A DNA stretch of 9,083 nt from an uncultured Eubacterium sp. Lineage in GTDB: Bacteria > Bacillota > Clostridia > Peptostreptococcales > Anaerovoracaceae. The translations under genes and the position numbers were made by a program. Where the stretch lies: contig UQNP01000068.1 in NCBI GenBank assembly GCA_900542385.1, positions 1 through 9,083 on the forward strand. Reading direction: 5' to 3'. The notes beneath the pieces were generated by a model. The model was not told the DNA's origin. It saw nothing but the letters and a program-made list of their open reading frames with translations, and did not search any database. This document shows positions 1 through 7,126 of the stretch, one piece after another. The stretch's first letter is position 1. The number at the start of each line of letters is the position of its first letter.

Positions 1-510
1 GCATATCCCCTTCTGAGAAAATACGATATGAAAGCCGTAATATCTATAGTGGGCAGAATGTCCGATGAATTCACTCAAAATCCCGACGAGAATCTTTTCT
101 ACGCACATCTGACATGGGACCACATCCTGGAAATGCACCTTTCAGGCTACTGGGAAATACAGAACCATTCCTACGACTGCCATACTTATACAAAACGCAA
201 CGGTGTTTCACAGATGCCTAAAGAAACTGACAAAGATTACAGAGAATTTCTCTCCTCGGATATCTGGAGACTTCAGGATAAAATAATATACGTTACAGGA
301 CTCGCCCCCAACACCTTCACATATCCCTTCGGAGCTTTCAGCGAAAATACGGATCAGATCATAAAAGATATGGGTTTTAAAGCCACTCTCAGCTGTATAG
401 AAGGCATAAGCACCATAAGAAAAGGAGATATGCAGAGCCTTTACCGCTTAAAAAGACATCTGCGAAAACCAGAGACACCGCCGGAGGAATTTTTTACTTT
501 TCTCCAGTAA
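1..510 (+). CDS. Polysaccharide deacetylase (NodB domain), 3' part
   Basis: The frame is open from the first base, so the 5' end lies outside the window. The visible 169 codons form the C-terminal part of a carbohydrate esterase family 4 (NodB) domain, which removes acetyl groups from N-acetylated sugars, often in the cell wall. The early LLRKYDMKAVISIVG strand is typical of the family. The metal-binding motif HSYDCH (H-S-x3-H) is at codons 56-61 counted from base 1, and TYPFGAF, the usual motif 3 region, is near codons 107-113. The first catalytic motif (TFDD-type) must lie upstream. An internal ATG at 28 is not a credible start because it falls inside a conserved strand. The substrate cannot be told. 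No clear terminator follows the stop. Confidence 0.82.
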   Translation, partial: AYPLLRKYDMKAVISIVGRMSDEFTQNPDENLFYAHLTWDHILEMHLSGYWEIQNHSYDCHTYTKRNGVSQMPKETDKDYREFLSSDIWRLQDKIIYVTGLAPNTFTYPFGAFSENTDQIIKDMGFKATLSCIEGISTIRKGDMQSLYRLKRHLRKPETPPEEFFTFLQ

Positions 511-586
511 CACGGTCTGCAATAACACATTTTCCCTTGCTTATCCCTTTGTATCAATTATACTATATACATAAAATCGATGAATT

Positions 587-641
587 TCTAATCAAATTCT
601 AATTTTCCTTAAACTTTAGTCTAATTTTTAAGGCTTATTAT
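587..641 (+). promoter_or_regulatory. Phased box array and promoter for the 690-3757 operon
   Basis: Hexamers TCTAAT start at 587, 598 and 620, with a weaker relative TTAAAC at 609, so four boxes are spaced exactly 11 bp apart. The -10-like TATTAT lies at 636-641 and there is no good -35; the last boxes occupy that place. OmpR/PhoB-family regulators typically bind direct repeats one helical turn apart and can replace the -35 in this way. The regulator encoded at 1246 is of that family, so autoregulation is the natural inference. No binding data are available. Confidence 0.5.
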
Positions 642-689
642 AGCAATATCAAATCAAATTCATACAACAGAAAGGGAAAATGAGAAAAA

Positions 690-1271
690 ATGGATAATCT
701 TGATAAGGTTGAAAAGCTAAGAGAACGAGCTGACATTTCCTACGATGAAGCTCGCGCCGTTTTAGAGGAATGTGAGTGGGATCTCCTTGACGCCGTCATA
801 AAGCTTGAAGAGCAGGGCAAGATCTCTTCTGAAGGAAGAGGAGAATACTCTACAAAAGTCGGAAGCTCAGACTCGCCTAAAAATCCTCAGGAACTGGCTG
901 AAAGCTACAACAGCTACAATGAAAACAGGAAAAATGAAAAATCTTTTTTTAAAACCTTTTCAGACGGCGTAAAATACATTGCCAGAAAAGGCTGCGAAAA
1001 CGAATTCATCGTAAAGAAACACGGCCGTCAAATGTTTTCAATACCTGTGCTTCTTTTCGCTATACTGATAATAGCCTTTTTCTGGTGCATCCTCATACTG
1101 ATGCTCATAGGGCTGTTCTTCGGGTTCAGCTATAATTTTTCAGGCCCTGATCTGGGAAAGAAAAGCGTAAACGATGCAATGAATAAAGCAACGGAAGCTG
1201 CAGAAAACATAAAAACCGAAATAAAAAACAGCAGCGAGGAAAAGGATGAAGAAAAAAATACTGATAATTGA
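690..1271 (+). CDS. UBA-like / DUF4342-like membrane protein
   Basis: This 193-residue protein has three parts. Residues 3-44 resemble a UBA/TS-N three-helix fold (SYDEARAVLEECEWDLLDAV). After a polar linker, residues 87-150 resemble DUF4342, containing one long hydrophobic segment (about 116-147) that should span the membrane. The tail (about 155-193) is highly charged and probably cytoplasmic. The ATG at 690 lies 13 bases after GAAAGGG (670-676); an ATG at 680 gives only five codons. The 3' end overlaps the response regulator by 26 bp, so the two are probably translationally coupled. The biochemical function is unknown. Linkage to a two-component system suggests that it modulates, or is an output of, envelope signalling. 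The domain calls come from recalled family features, without a profile search. Confidence 0.7.
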   Translation: MDNLDKVEKLRERADISYDEARAVLEECEWDLLDAVIKLEEQGKISSEGRGEYSTKVGSSDSPKNPQELAESYNSYNENRKNEKSFFKTFSDGVKYIARKGCENEFIVKKHGRQMFSIPVLLFAILIIAFFWCILILMLIGLFFGFSYNFSGPDLGKKSVNDAMNKATEAAENIKTEIKNSSEEKDEEKNTDN

Positions 1272-1926
1272 AGATGAAGAAAAGATAGCCAGGTTCATCG
1301 AGCTTGAGCTGTCTCACGAGGGGTATGATATAGATAAAGCTTTCAACGGCAGACAAGGTCTCGAAATGGTCGAATCAGATCATTTCGATCTTGTGCTGCT
1401 TGATATAATGCTGCCTGAACTGAGCGGTCTTGAAGTGCTCAGAAGGATACGCCTGTTTTCCGATATACCTGTAATAATGCTCACTGCCAGAGATCAGGTA
1501 AGCGATAAAGTCTCCGGCCTGGATATGGGAGCCGATGATTACATAACGAAACCTTTTGCCATTGAAGAGCTTCTCGCCAGAATAAGAGTTGCACTGAAAA
1601 GAAACAGAACATGTAAAGATACCAAAAAAGAACAAAAGCTCACTGCGGACAAGCTGGTGCTGGACATCTCCTCTCACACTGTCACATACGATGACGAAGA
1701 GATAGAACTCACCAACAAAGAATTCCTGCTTCTTAAAACTCTTTTGGAAAATAAAAGCATAGTACTGTCGCGAGATACTCTGCTGGAAAAAGTATGGGGA
1801 TACGATTACATGGGTGAGACCAATGTCGTAGATGTCTACATATACTATCTCAGAAACAAGATACACGCCAGATCAGATGAAAAAATCATAGAAACCGTAA
1901 GAGGCGCAGGGTACGTAATAAAATGA
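1246..1926 (+). CDS. OmpR-family response regulator
   Basis: A 226-residue DNA-binding response regulator. The receiver domain (about 3-117) has the acidic pocket E9-D10, phosphoacceptor D53 in LLDIMLP, switch T80 and conserved K102 in the TKPF motif. A winged-helix domain follows (about 130-226) with the usual LLLKTLLENKSIVLSRDTLLEKVWGYDY core and the VRGAGYVIK end. The start ATG at 1246 has GAGGA at 1236-1240, inside the preceding gene. The stop overlaps the kinase start as ATGA (1923-1926). It should be phosphorylated by the kinase downstream, and it may bind the phased boxes at 587-625. The regulon is not known. Confidence 0.95.
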   Translation: MKKKILIIEDEEKIARFIELELSHEGYDIDKAFNGRQGLEMVESDHFDLVLLDIMLPELSGLEVLRRIRLFSDIPVIMLTARDQVSDKVSGLDMGADDYITKPFAIEELLARIRVALKRNRTCKDTKKEQKLTADKLVLDISSHTVTYDDEEIELTNKEFLLLKTLLENKSIVLSRDTLLEKVWGYDYMGETNVVDVYIYYLRNKIHARSDEKIIETVRGAGYVIK

Positions 1927-3263
1927 ACGAAAACAAACGCACAAAATCGATATCGAGAAAAATAAACAGGAATTCCTATCTTTCCACATTGTCATCTTTT
2001 ATCATGCTTGACATACTCATATTCGTCCTGGCTGTCATTTCATGGTGCTATAGCTGTGAAACCGCGACAGACGGCAATTTCTCCATATCAGCAAAACGCG
2101 ATTTCACTCTTGCGGAAAAAGTTCCCGCCTCCTACGATGAATTTTCCATGCCTGAAAATACGGAAAACATGAGATCCATCGTATTCCCGGAGAGTTTCGA
2201 TAATCTTCTAAAAAACAGCGTCTATCAGTACCAGGACTCTGATGGACGGGAGCATTACGTATATGCCGGCCGATTTCTCACCATACTCTTTTCCATAACA
2301 TATCTCGTCCTTTTCATTCAACTCATAATCATCATATCCGAGATAATATCGGGAGCCCGCAAAATAAGAAAATTCCTTGCGCCACTTGATGAAATTGCTT
2401 TTAAGGCACAGGTGCTCAGCAGTACCGCAGATTTTGACGCTCAGGCTTTCGATGAGCTGGAAAAGGCAATAAACGACATAAGTCCTGCGAAAGAAGGGGC
2501 GAAAATAAATACGGGAAATGCTGAAATGGAACATCTCGAAAATGCCATAAACGCCCTTCTCGACAGAATGCGGGAAAGCTACAGACAGCAGTCACGCTTC
2601 GTATCCGATGCTTCCCATGAACTGAGGACTCCGATAGCTGTACTTCAAGGCTACGTCAATATGCTTGACAGATGGGGCAAAACAGACGAAAATATTTTGA
2701 ACGAATCCATAGAAGCTATAAAGAGCGAGACCGAGCACATGAAAAAGCTGGTGGAGCAGCTCCTCTTCCTGGCTCGCGGCGACAGCGGAAAAACCAAATT
2801 GAACATATCCCGCTTCTCCCTCAACGATATGATCCATGAAGTGTATGAAGAATCTTCTATGATAGATACCGGTCACAGCTACCAACTGATCCTCGATGAA
2901 AATATCAGCGATATATCCGCCGACCCATCGATGCTGAAACAAACGGCCAGGATTCTCATCGATAACGCATCAAAATACGCTCCGCAGGGATCGACCGTAA
3001 CACTTAAAACAAAACTGACAGAAAACAGTGAACCTGCGTTTATAATACAAGACGAAGGCATAGGGATCTCAGAGGGTGACGCACCTCATATATTTGAAAG
3101 ATTCTTCCGCTCTGATCCGGCAAGGAGCAAGGATAACGGCGGCACTGGTCTCGGTCTTTCCATAGCCAAATGGATAATAGACAGACACGGAGGATATTTT
3201 GATTTAGTTTCAAGAAAAGATATAGGTACCAGAATAACGGTAGTACTGCCCCGGAGCAGTTAA
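1923..3263 (+). CDS. Sensor histidine kinase of the two-component system
   Basis: A 446-residue membrane kinase. TM1 is about residues 24-42 and TM2 about 117-143, leaving an extracytoplasmic loop of about 70 residues that is the probable sensor. A linker (about 145-215, HAMP-like in position) leads to the dimerisation domain with SHELRTP (phosphoacceptor H232). The ATPase domain has an N box around N348 (DNASK), a G1 motif DEGIGI (377-382), an F box FERFF (391-395) and a G2 motif GGTGLGL (406-412). All catalytic motifs look intact. It overlaps the regulator by 4 bp. The ligand is unknown. Confidence 0.95.
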   Translation: MNENKRTKSISRKINRNSYLSTLSSFIMLDILIFVLAVISWCYSCETATDGNFSISAKRDFTLAEKVPASYDEFSMPENTENMRSIVFPESFDNLLKNSVYQYQDSDGREHYVYAGRFLTILFSITYLVLFIQLIIIISEIISGARKIRKFLAPLDEIAFKAQVLSSTADFDAQAFDELEKAINDISPAKEGAKINTGNAEMEHLENAINALLDRMRESYRQQSRFVSDASHELRTPIAVLQGYVNMLDRWGKTDENILNESIEAIKSETEHMKKLVEQLLFLARGDSGKTKLNISRFSLNDMIHEVYEESSMIDTGHSYQLILDENISDISADPSMLKQTARILIDNASKYAPQGSTVTLKTKLTENSEPAFIIQDEGIGISEGDAPHIFERFFRSDPARSKDNGGTGLGLSIAKWIIDRHGGYFDLVSRKDIGTRITVVLPRSS

Positions 3264-3277
3264 AGGAGGTAATTTTT

Positions 3278-3757
3278 ATGTTCAGAGAAATGAGGAGAAT
3301 AAAACAAAAGCTTTCTGCTGAAGAATCCAGTCTAATACTTGAAAGAAACACAAACGGCATTCTCGCTGTCCACGGAGATAACGGCTATCCGTATACCGTC
3401 CCTCTCAGCTATGTTTTCGATGGAAACTGCATATATTTTCACAGCGCTAAAACCGGACACAAAATAGATGCTGTTGAAAAAGATCCAAAAGCATCTTTCT
3501 GTGTAATAGATAAAGATATGATCGTACCTGAAGAATATACGACCTACTTTAAAAGCGTCATAGTATTCGGTAAAGTATCCGAAATAACGGATGATGAGGA
3601 AAAATTTCAGGCCATTGAAAAACTTGCCTTAAAATATGCTCCCAATGACACTGCCGAAAATCGCATCAGTGCAATAAACCGTGATTTAAAACCTCTGTGC
3701 ATGCTCAAAATGGGGATCGAATATATATCGGGCAAACAAGCGATCGAACTCACATGA
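3278..3757 (+). CDS. NimA-like pyridoxamine 5'-phosphate oxidase family protein
   Basis: A 159-residue protein of the flavin-binding split-barrel (PNPOx-like) family, closest in pattern to the NimA/5-nitroimidazole reductase-like group. Recognisable parts are the N-terminal MRRIKQKLS, GYPYTVPLSYVFDG at 36-49, HSAKTGHKIDA at 55-65, the DPKASFCV strand near 69-76 and FKSVIVFGKV at 91-100. Members bind FMN or a related cofactor and reduce small substrates, but the substrate here is open. Very strong AAAGGAGGT at 3262-3270, 7 bases before the ATG; the site overlaps the kinase stop codon, so this is the last gene of the operon. It ends 5 bp from the convergent rsmE stop. The name does not prove nitroimidazole resistance. 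Confidence 0.85.
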   Translation: MFREMRRIKQKLSAEESSLILERNTNGILAVHGDNGYPYTVPLSYVFDGNCIYFHSAKTGHKIDAVEKDPKASFCVIDKDMIVPEEYTTYFKSVIVFGKVSEITDDEEKFQAIEKLALKYAPNDTAENRISAINRDLKPLCMLKMGIEYISGKQAIELT

Positions 3758-3762
3758 TCTCT

Positions 3763-4527
3763 TTACTGCATTTCAAGCTCATACATGACCATAGCAACTG
3801 CGGCCATTCCAGCCGTCTCGGTACGCAGTATTGTTTTTCCCAGTGAAACAGGCATTGCTCCTGATTTTTCTATATCTCCGGCCTCGCTGTCTGAAAAACC
3901 GCCTTCAGGGCCTATCACCACAGCAAGCTTTTTTCTGACGCCTGTTTGATCTTCCTGCCATGAACATGAAAGATCTCTGAGAACTTTTTTCATCGTAGTG
4001 TTCTCTTCATTTTCATATGGAAATATCACAGCGTCATAGGATGAAAATCGTTTTATCATTTCCGCAGTTTTGACCGGAGGCTCAACTTCAGGAACTATAC
4101 CTCTCCTGCACTGTTTCGCTGCTTCTGCCGCAATCTTCTGCCACCGCTGCAGTTTCTTTTCCATATTTCCCTTTTCCGACACTACCGTCCTGTCCATAAA
4201 TACCGGAACGATCGTCTCCACTCCCAGTTCCGTTCCCTTCTGGATGACGGTCTCCATTTTTCCCTGCTTAGGTATCCCCTGAAACAACGTCACCCTTATC
4301 GAAGGCTCTCTGGCAAAACGCTGCTTATCGGTTATCCTTGCCTCACATCTGTCCTTGCTTATATAAATTATTTCCGCCAGGTATTCCCACTCTTCTCCAT
4401 CGGAAACGCTTATTTCATCTCCCTTTTCCAGGCGAAGCACTTTTGCTATATGATGCACATCATCTCTATCGGTCAATACTACCCTGCTTGTTTCTATGTT
4501 TTCTTTCTCAACAAAAAATCTTCTCAT
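3763..4527 (-). CDS. rsmE: 16S rRNA (uracil1498-N3)-methyltransferase RsmE
   Basis: A 254-residue SPOUT-class methyltransferase that uses S-adenosylmethionine to methylate U1498 of 16S rRNA. The N-terminal PUA-like part carries HHIAKVLRL (25-33). The catalytic domain has GIPKQGKMETVIQKGTELGV (84-103), RWQKIAAEAAKQCRR (128-142), and the two knot motifs VIGPEGGFS (204-212) and SLGKTILRTETA (228-239). Length is normal for the family. Only one base separates its start from the prmA stop, and its GGGAG binding site lies inside prmA, so the two are co-translated. The prmA-rsmE pair is a classic Firmicutes arrangement. Confidence 0.96.
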   Translation of the reverse strand: MRRFFVEKENIETSRVVLTDRDDVHHIAKVLRLEKGDEISVSDGEEWEYLAEIIYISKDRCEARITDKQRFAREPSIRVTLFQGIPKQGKMETVIQKGTELGVETIVPVFMDRTVVSEKGNMEKKLQRWQKIAAEAAKQCRRGIVPEVEPPVKTAEMIKRFSSYDAVIFPYENEENTTMKKVLRDLSCSWQEDQTGVRKKLAVVIGPEGGFSDSEAGDIEKSGAMPVSLGKTILRTETAGMAAVAMVMYELEMQ

Positions 4528-4528
4528 T

Positions 4529-5503
4529 TCATACTCCCGCTGCTATAGCGCACCACTCTCCATCTTCCTGTATTTCAAGTATTTTAAATCCCGCATTCTC
4601 TATTTTTTCTGCTACATACTTTTCTTTTTCCACCAATATGCCTGAAGATATGAACACACCTCCATCAGCAAGATGATGACCTGCACTTTTACACAATTTT
4701 ACGACGAGATCCGCCATAAGATTCGCAACTATTATATCCGCTTCAAAATCGATCCCGTCGACCAAATCGCCTTTCATGATCCTAACGCTGCCGCTTGCAT
4801 CATTGGCAGCCACATTCTCCTCTGCGACTCTCACCGCATCATCATCTATCTCTATGCCAAGTACATCTTCGCATCCGAGAAGCGCCGCTCCTATGGAAAG
4901 TATTCCTGATCCGCACCCAACATCCAGTATTTTTTTCTCTCTCCCTTTGTCTCCTATGTACTTTTCCATAAGCTTCATGCACAAAGACGTGGTCTCGTGA
5001 GTTCCCGTACCGAAAGCCATGCCGGGATCTATTTCTATCACAAGCTCTCCTTCTTCAGCTTCGTAGTCCTCCCATGTAGGTTTTACCGTGATTTTATCCG
5101 TTATCCTGTATGGTTTAAAGTAATCCTTCCATTTATATTTCCAGTCATCGTCATCCACCAGCTTTTCCTCTATATTGAGACTTCCAAGAGCCGTACATTG
5201 TCCAAAGTCACCTCTTTTTTCCTGTTCTCTCATATCACGCAATGCTTTTTTGACATCAGACATCTGTTTTCTGCCGTCGTCACTTTTATCAAAATATACT
5301 GAAACTACCGGCTCTCTGTCCATGTTCTCCTTAAGCTCATCGTCTATATAATCCCATCCGTACTCGTTCTTTTTGTTTAAAATATCTTCCATATCATCCG
5401 GATCATCGACCATTATCCCGTCGATACCCTTTGATATCAGCATAGCTGTTATCAGCTCTATTCCCTGCCTTGCCGCATATATCCTAAGTTCTATATATTT
5501 CAT
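4529..5503 (-). CDS. prmA: Ribosomal protein L11 methyltransferase PrmA
   Basis: A 324-residue class I SAM-dependent methyltransferase that modifies ribosomal protein L11. The N-terminal substrate-binding domain (about 1-130) includes DDWKYKWKDYFKPYRI (119-134). The catalytic domain shows DPGMAFGTGTHETT (159-172), the SAM-binding ILDVGCGSGILSIGA (192-206), acidic EID (218-220) and IIVANLMADL (257-266). The start ATG at 5503 follows GGAGG with about 9 bases between them. An acidic insertion near residues 31-60 makes it slightly longer than many homologues. It lies 34 bp downstream of the truncated MATE gene and was probably in its operon before the insertion. Confidence 0.96.
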   Translation of the reverse strand: MKYIELRIYAARQGIELITAMLISKGIDGIMVDDPDDMEDILNKKNEYGWDYIDDELKENMDREPVVSVYFDKSDDGRKQMSDVKKALRDMREQEKRGDFGQCTALGSLNIEEKLVDDDDWKYKWKDYFKPYRITDKITVKPTWEDYEAEEGELVIEIDPGMAFGTGTHETTSLCMKLMEKYIGDKGREKKILDVGCGSGILSIGAALLGCEDVLGIEIDDDAVRVAEENVAANDASGSVRIMKGDLVDGIDFEADIIVANLMADLVVKLCKSAGHHLADGGVFISSGILVEKEKYVAEKIENAGFKILEIQEDGEWCAIAAGV

Positions 5504-5537
5504 ATCCGATACCTCCGCAAACCACAGTATATTTCTT

Positions 5538-5660
5538 TTACGCTTTCTCTTTCCACTTGCCTCTCTTGTACCTTGCTACAAAGCATATGGATCTGACTGC
5601 CCAATCTATTATCATAGATATCCATACACCAAACACGCCAAGCCCCAATGTTTTTATACT
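5538..5660 (-). pseudogene. MATE-family efflux transporter, 3' remnant (40 codons)
   Basis: This frame is open for 40 codons and ends at TAA (5538-5540), just 34 bp before prmA. It reads LGLGVFGVWISMIIDW, then VRSICFVARYKRGKWKEKA. A last transmembrane helix of the GVW-I-M-ID-W pattern followed by a basic RYKRGKWK tail is characteristic of the C-terminus of MATE multidrug/Na+ antiporters. There is no start codon and no ribosome binding site. The frame stops at TAA (5661-5663) exactly where mobile-element sequence begins. The rest of the roughly 450-codon gene should lie on the far side of the element. Too short to be found by ORF callers. Confidence 0.8.
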
Positions 5661-5667
5661 TTAAAAA
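5651..5667. other. Attachment junction (int end) of the integrative element
   Basis: TTTTTA (5651-5656), spacer TACTT (5657-5661) and TAAAAA (5662-5667) form a T-rich/A-rich inverted repeat around 5 bases. Tn916-family elements insert into such T-run/A-run targets and carry short non-homologous coupling sequences at their ends. The MATE reading frame is intact only to the left of this site. The exact cut points are inferred; the other end of the element is not in the window. Confidence 0.6.
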
Positions 5668-5692
5668 CTCACTAAATTTCTGATTATCTTTT

Positions 5693-5786
5693 CATAAGCT
5701 GGTAAATGTCGGTATAGCCTGTATTTTAGGGCTTTATCGGCATTTTCCTTTTGGAAGATACTCTGCATAAGCTGGCATTTACCAGC
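5693..5786. repeat. Direct and inverted repeats in the element end
   Basis: CATAAGCTGG occurs at 5693-5702 and again at 5766-5775, 73 bp (about seven helical turns) apart. The second copy runs into a palindrome-like unit, GCTGGCATTTACCAGC (5771-5786), whose right half is the complement of GCTGGTAAATG at 5698-5708. Placed between the junction and the Int arm-type sites, these are good candidates for binding by Int, Xis or a host bending protein. Confidence 0.45.
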
Positions 5787-5803
5787 ATGAAAATGCAACC
5801 AAA

Positions 5804-5825
5804 AGTAGTAAATGAGTAGTACAAT
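5804..5825. promoter_or_regulatory. Probable Int arm-binding sites (DR2-like repeats)
   Basis: AGTAGTAAAT (5804-5813) and AGTAGTACAAT (5815-5825) are tandem copies one helical turn (11 bp) apart. They resemble the GAGTAGTAAAT-type DR-2 sequence known to be bound by the N-terminal domain of Tn916 integrase. They sit about 150 bp from the junction, a distance typical for arm sites, and just 8 bp after the end of int. The match to Tn916 is from memory. Confidence 0.6.
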
Positions 5826-5832
5826 CACCGAT

Positions 5833-7029
5833 TTAAGAAGCAAGAGCCAGTCTTTCAATTTCTGCTTTTGCTGAATTGAAAGTACCGTGTGCGTAGTACC
5901 CTAATGTCATGGTGATGTTTGAATGTCCCATGATGTATTGCAGGGTGTTCGGGTTCATTCCTTTGTTTGCCATGTTCGTGCAGTAGGTATGTCTGAATGA
6001 GTGCGGTGTGATGTTTGGTAGCTGGTCTTTATGTGTCTTGTTGTATTTCTTCACAAGCCCACGCAACATACTTTCGTAGTTGCCAGCCACTTTAGGGAAG
6101 CCCTTTTGGTTTAGGAACAGGAAATTGCTGTAACCATTGATAACGATAGGCTCTGCCTTTCCTCTGTTCTGTAACACTCGCTTAAAGGCTTGATAGGCTC
6201 TTTCTGTCATTGGAAGCTGGCGTTCTCCTTTTTTGGTCTTAGGTGTTTCAATGTAGTAGCCGATTTCGCTGTCTTTCAATAGCTGATGGTCTACATTGAT
6301 GATACGGTTCGCCATATCAATATGGACTGTCAGACCGCAAAATTCAGAGATACGAAGCCCCGTTTCCAGAAGAATAACCACTTCATCATAATACTTGCTG
6401 TACGTCTTGTCCTGTTCCATAAAGGCAAGCAATTTTTCTTCCTGCTCTGGCGTGAGAATGACTTTGGGTTCTGAATTATCTTCCAGAACGTCGCTCAATT
6501 TGAAGTTAAAAGGATTTTTTCTGATACAGTCGTCCTCAATCGCCATATAGAATGACGCTTTCAGAGAACGCTTGTAGTTGCTAATCGTCTTGTAGGAAAA
6601 GCCATTCTCATACATTCGCATAGCCCATTCCTTACCGTCCGATAGCTTCACCGTATCAATGCTCCTTGCACCCAGAGGGTCGTTTTCCAGAATTTTCATA
6701 AGGTACTGGCGACCTTTTTCTGTGTTGCGTTTCACATTTTTTCTCTGGCTGTTCTTCTTTGCGTAGAGCTGGCAGACTGTCATTTTCCCACCTATGGTAT
6801 TGATACCGTCGTCGAGGTCTTTCTTAATCTTTTTCTGCTTTTCCCTCAATGACAAATCTTCACGTTTCCCAGCGGGTGTCTTGTCTGTCGGAACAAGTTT
6901 CCAAGCATAGACAAACTGTGGTTGCCCGTACATATCGGTATATTTGTAAACGTATCTTCCGTCTTTTCTCTGGCTCTCTCCAAGTCGTAAATTGCGTCCC
7001 TTATTGTCTTTTCTTTTTACATTAGACAT
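5833..7029 (-). CDS. int: Tn916-type tyrosine integrase
   Basis: A 398-residue site-specific recombinase that integrates and excises the element. The N-terminal arm-binding domain (about 1-75) includes GESQRKDGRYVYKYTD (17-32), followed by a SAM-like core-binding domain (about 80-180) and the catalytic domain (about 190-398). Catalytic residues are all visible: R226 (TGLRISE), the beta-hairpin lysine at 266/267 (TPKTKKGERQ), H343-x-x-R346 (HSFRH), H369 (MGHS) and nucleophile Y379 (LGYY), the same number reported for Tn916 Int. AAAGGAG at 7039-7045 supports the ATG at 7029. No terminator is visible between its stop and prmA. Confidence 0.97.
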   Translation of the reverse strand: MSNVKRKDNKGRNLRLGESQRKDGRYVYKYTDMYGQPQFVYAWKLVPTDKTPAGKREDLSLREKQKKIKKDLDDGINTIGGKMTVCQLYAKKNSQRKNVKRNTEKGRQYLMKILENDPLGARSIDTVKLSDGKEWAMRMYENGFSYKTISNYKRSLKASFYMAIEDDCIRKNPFNFKLSDVLEDNSEPKVILTPEQEEKLLAFMEQDKTYSKYYDEVVILLETGLRISEFCGLTVHIDMANRIINVDHQLLKDSEIGYYIETPKTKKGERQLPMTERAYQAFKRVLQNRGKAEPIVINGYSNFLFLNQKGFPKVAGNYESMLRGLVKKYNKTHKDQLPNITPHSFRHTYCTNMANKGMNPNTLQYIMGHSNITMTLGYYAHGTFNSAKAEIERLALAS

Positions 7030-7080
7030 AGTGCGAAGCTCCTTTCCGTCAAGGAATGAGCCGTTGATACGCTATACTTT

Positions 7081-7089
7081 ATTATACCA
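7081..7089 (-). promoter_or_regulatory. Candidate extended -10 for a private int promoter
   Basis: On the minus strand TGGTATAAT, a consensus extended -10 (TG-n-TATAAT), lies in the 79-bp gap between xis and int, about 50 bases before the int start. No good -35 is seen, which extended -10 promoters can do without. A transcript from here would lack the end of xis and its hairpin. Confidence 0.45.
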
Positions 7090-7105
7090 TACCTACGGCT
7101 CGCTG

Positions 7106-7126
7106 ACATTAGATTTCGTCTAATGT
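7106..7126 (-). promoter_or_regulatory. Hairpin over the xis stop codon
   Basis: ACATTAGA (7119-7126 read leftward), a 5-base loop and TCTAATGT (7106-7113) form a perfect 8-bp hairpin containing the xis TAA. There is no U-tract, so it is not a terminator. The same TCTAATGT occurs again directly after the int start codon (7019-7026), so the upstream arm could pair with either copy. Confidence 0.5.

Noticed and set aside
1126..3360. Minus-strand ORFs over the two-component operon
   Set aside because: They lie opposite clearly coding plus-strand genes and have no start signals.
4070..5675. Plus-strand ORFs over rsmE, prmA and the MATE remnant
   Set aside because: They are shadows of confidently identified minus-strand genes, with no binding sites or family features.
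5500..5700. tRNA gene as integration target
   Set aside because: No cloverleaf is present at the junction. The T-run/A-run target inside a MATE gene fits Tn916-family behaviour instead.
5661..5858. 65-codon minus-strand ORF after int
   Set aside because: It overlaps the int end, has no ribosome binding site, and spans the arm-type and palindromic repeats of the attachment end; its stop is the junction itself.
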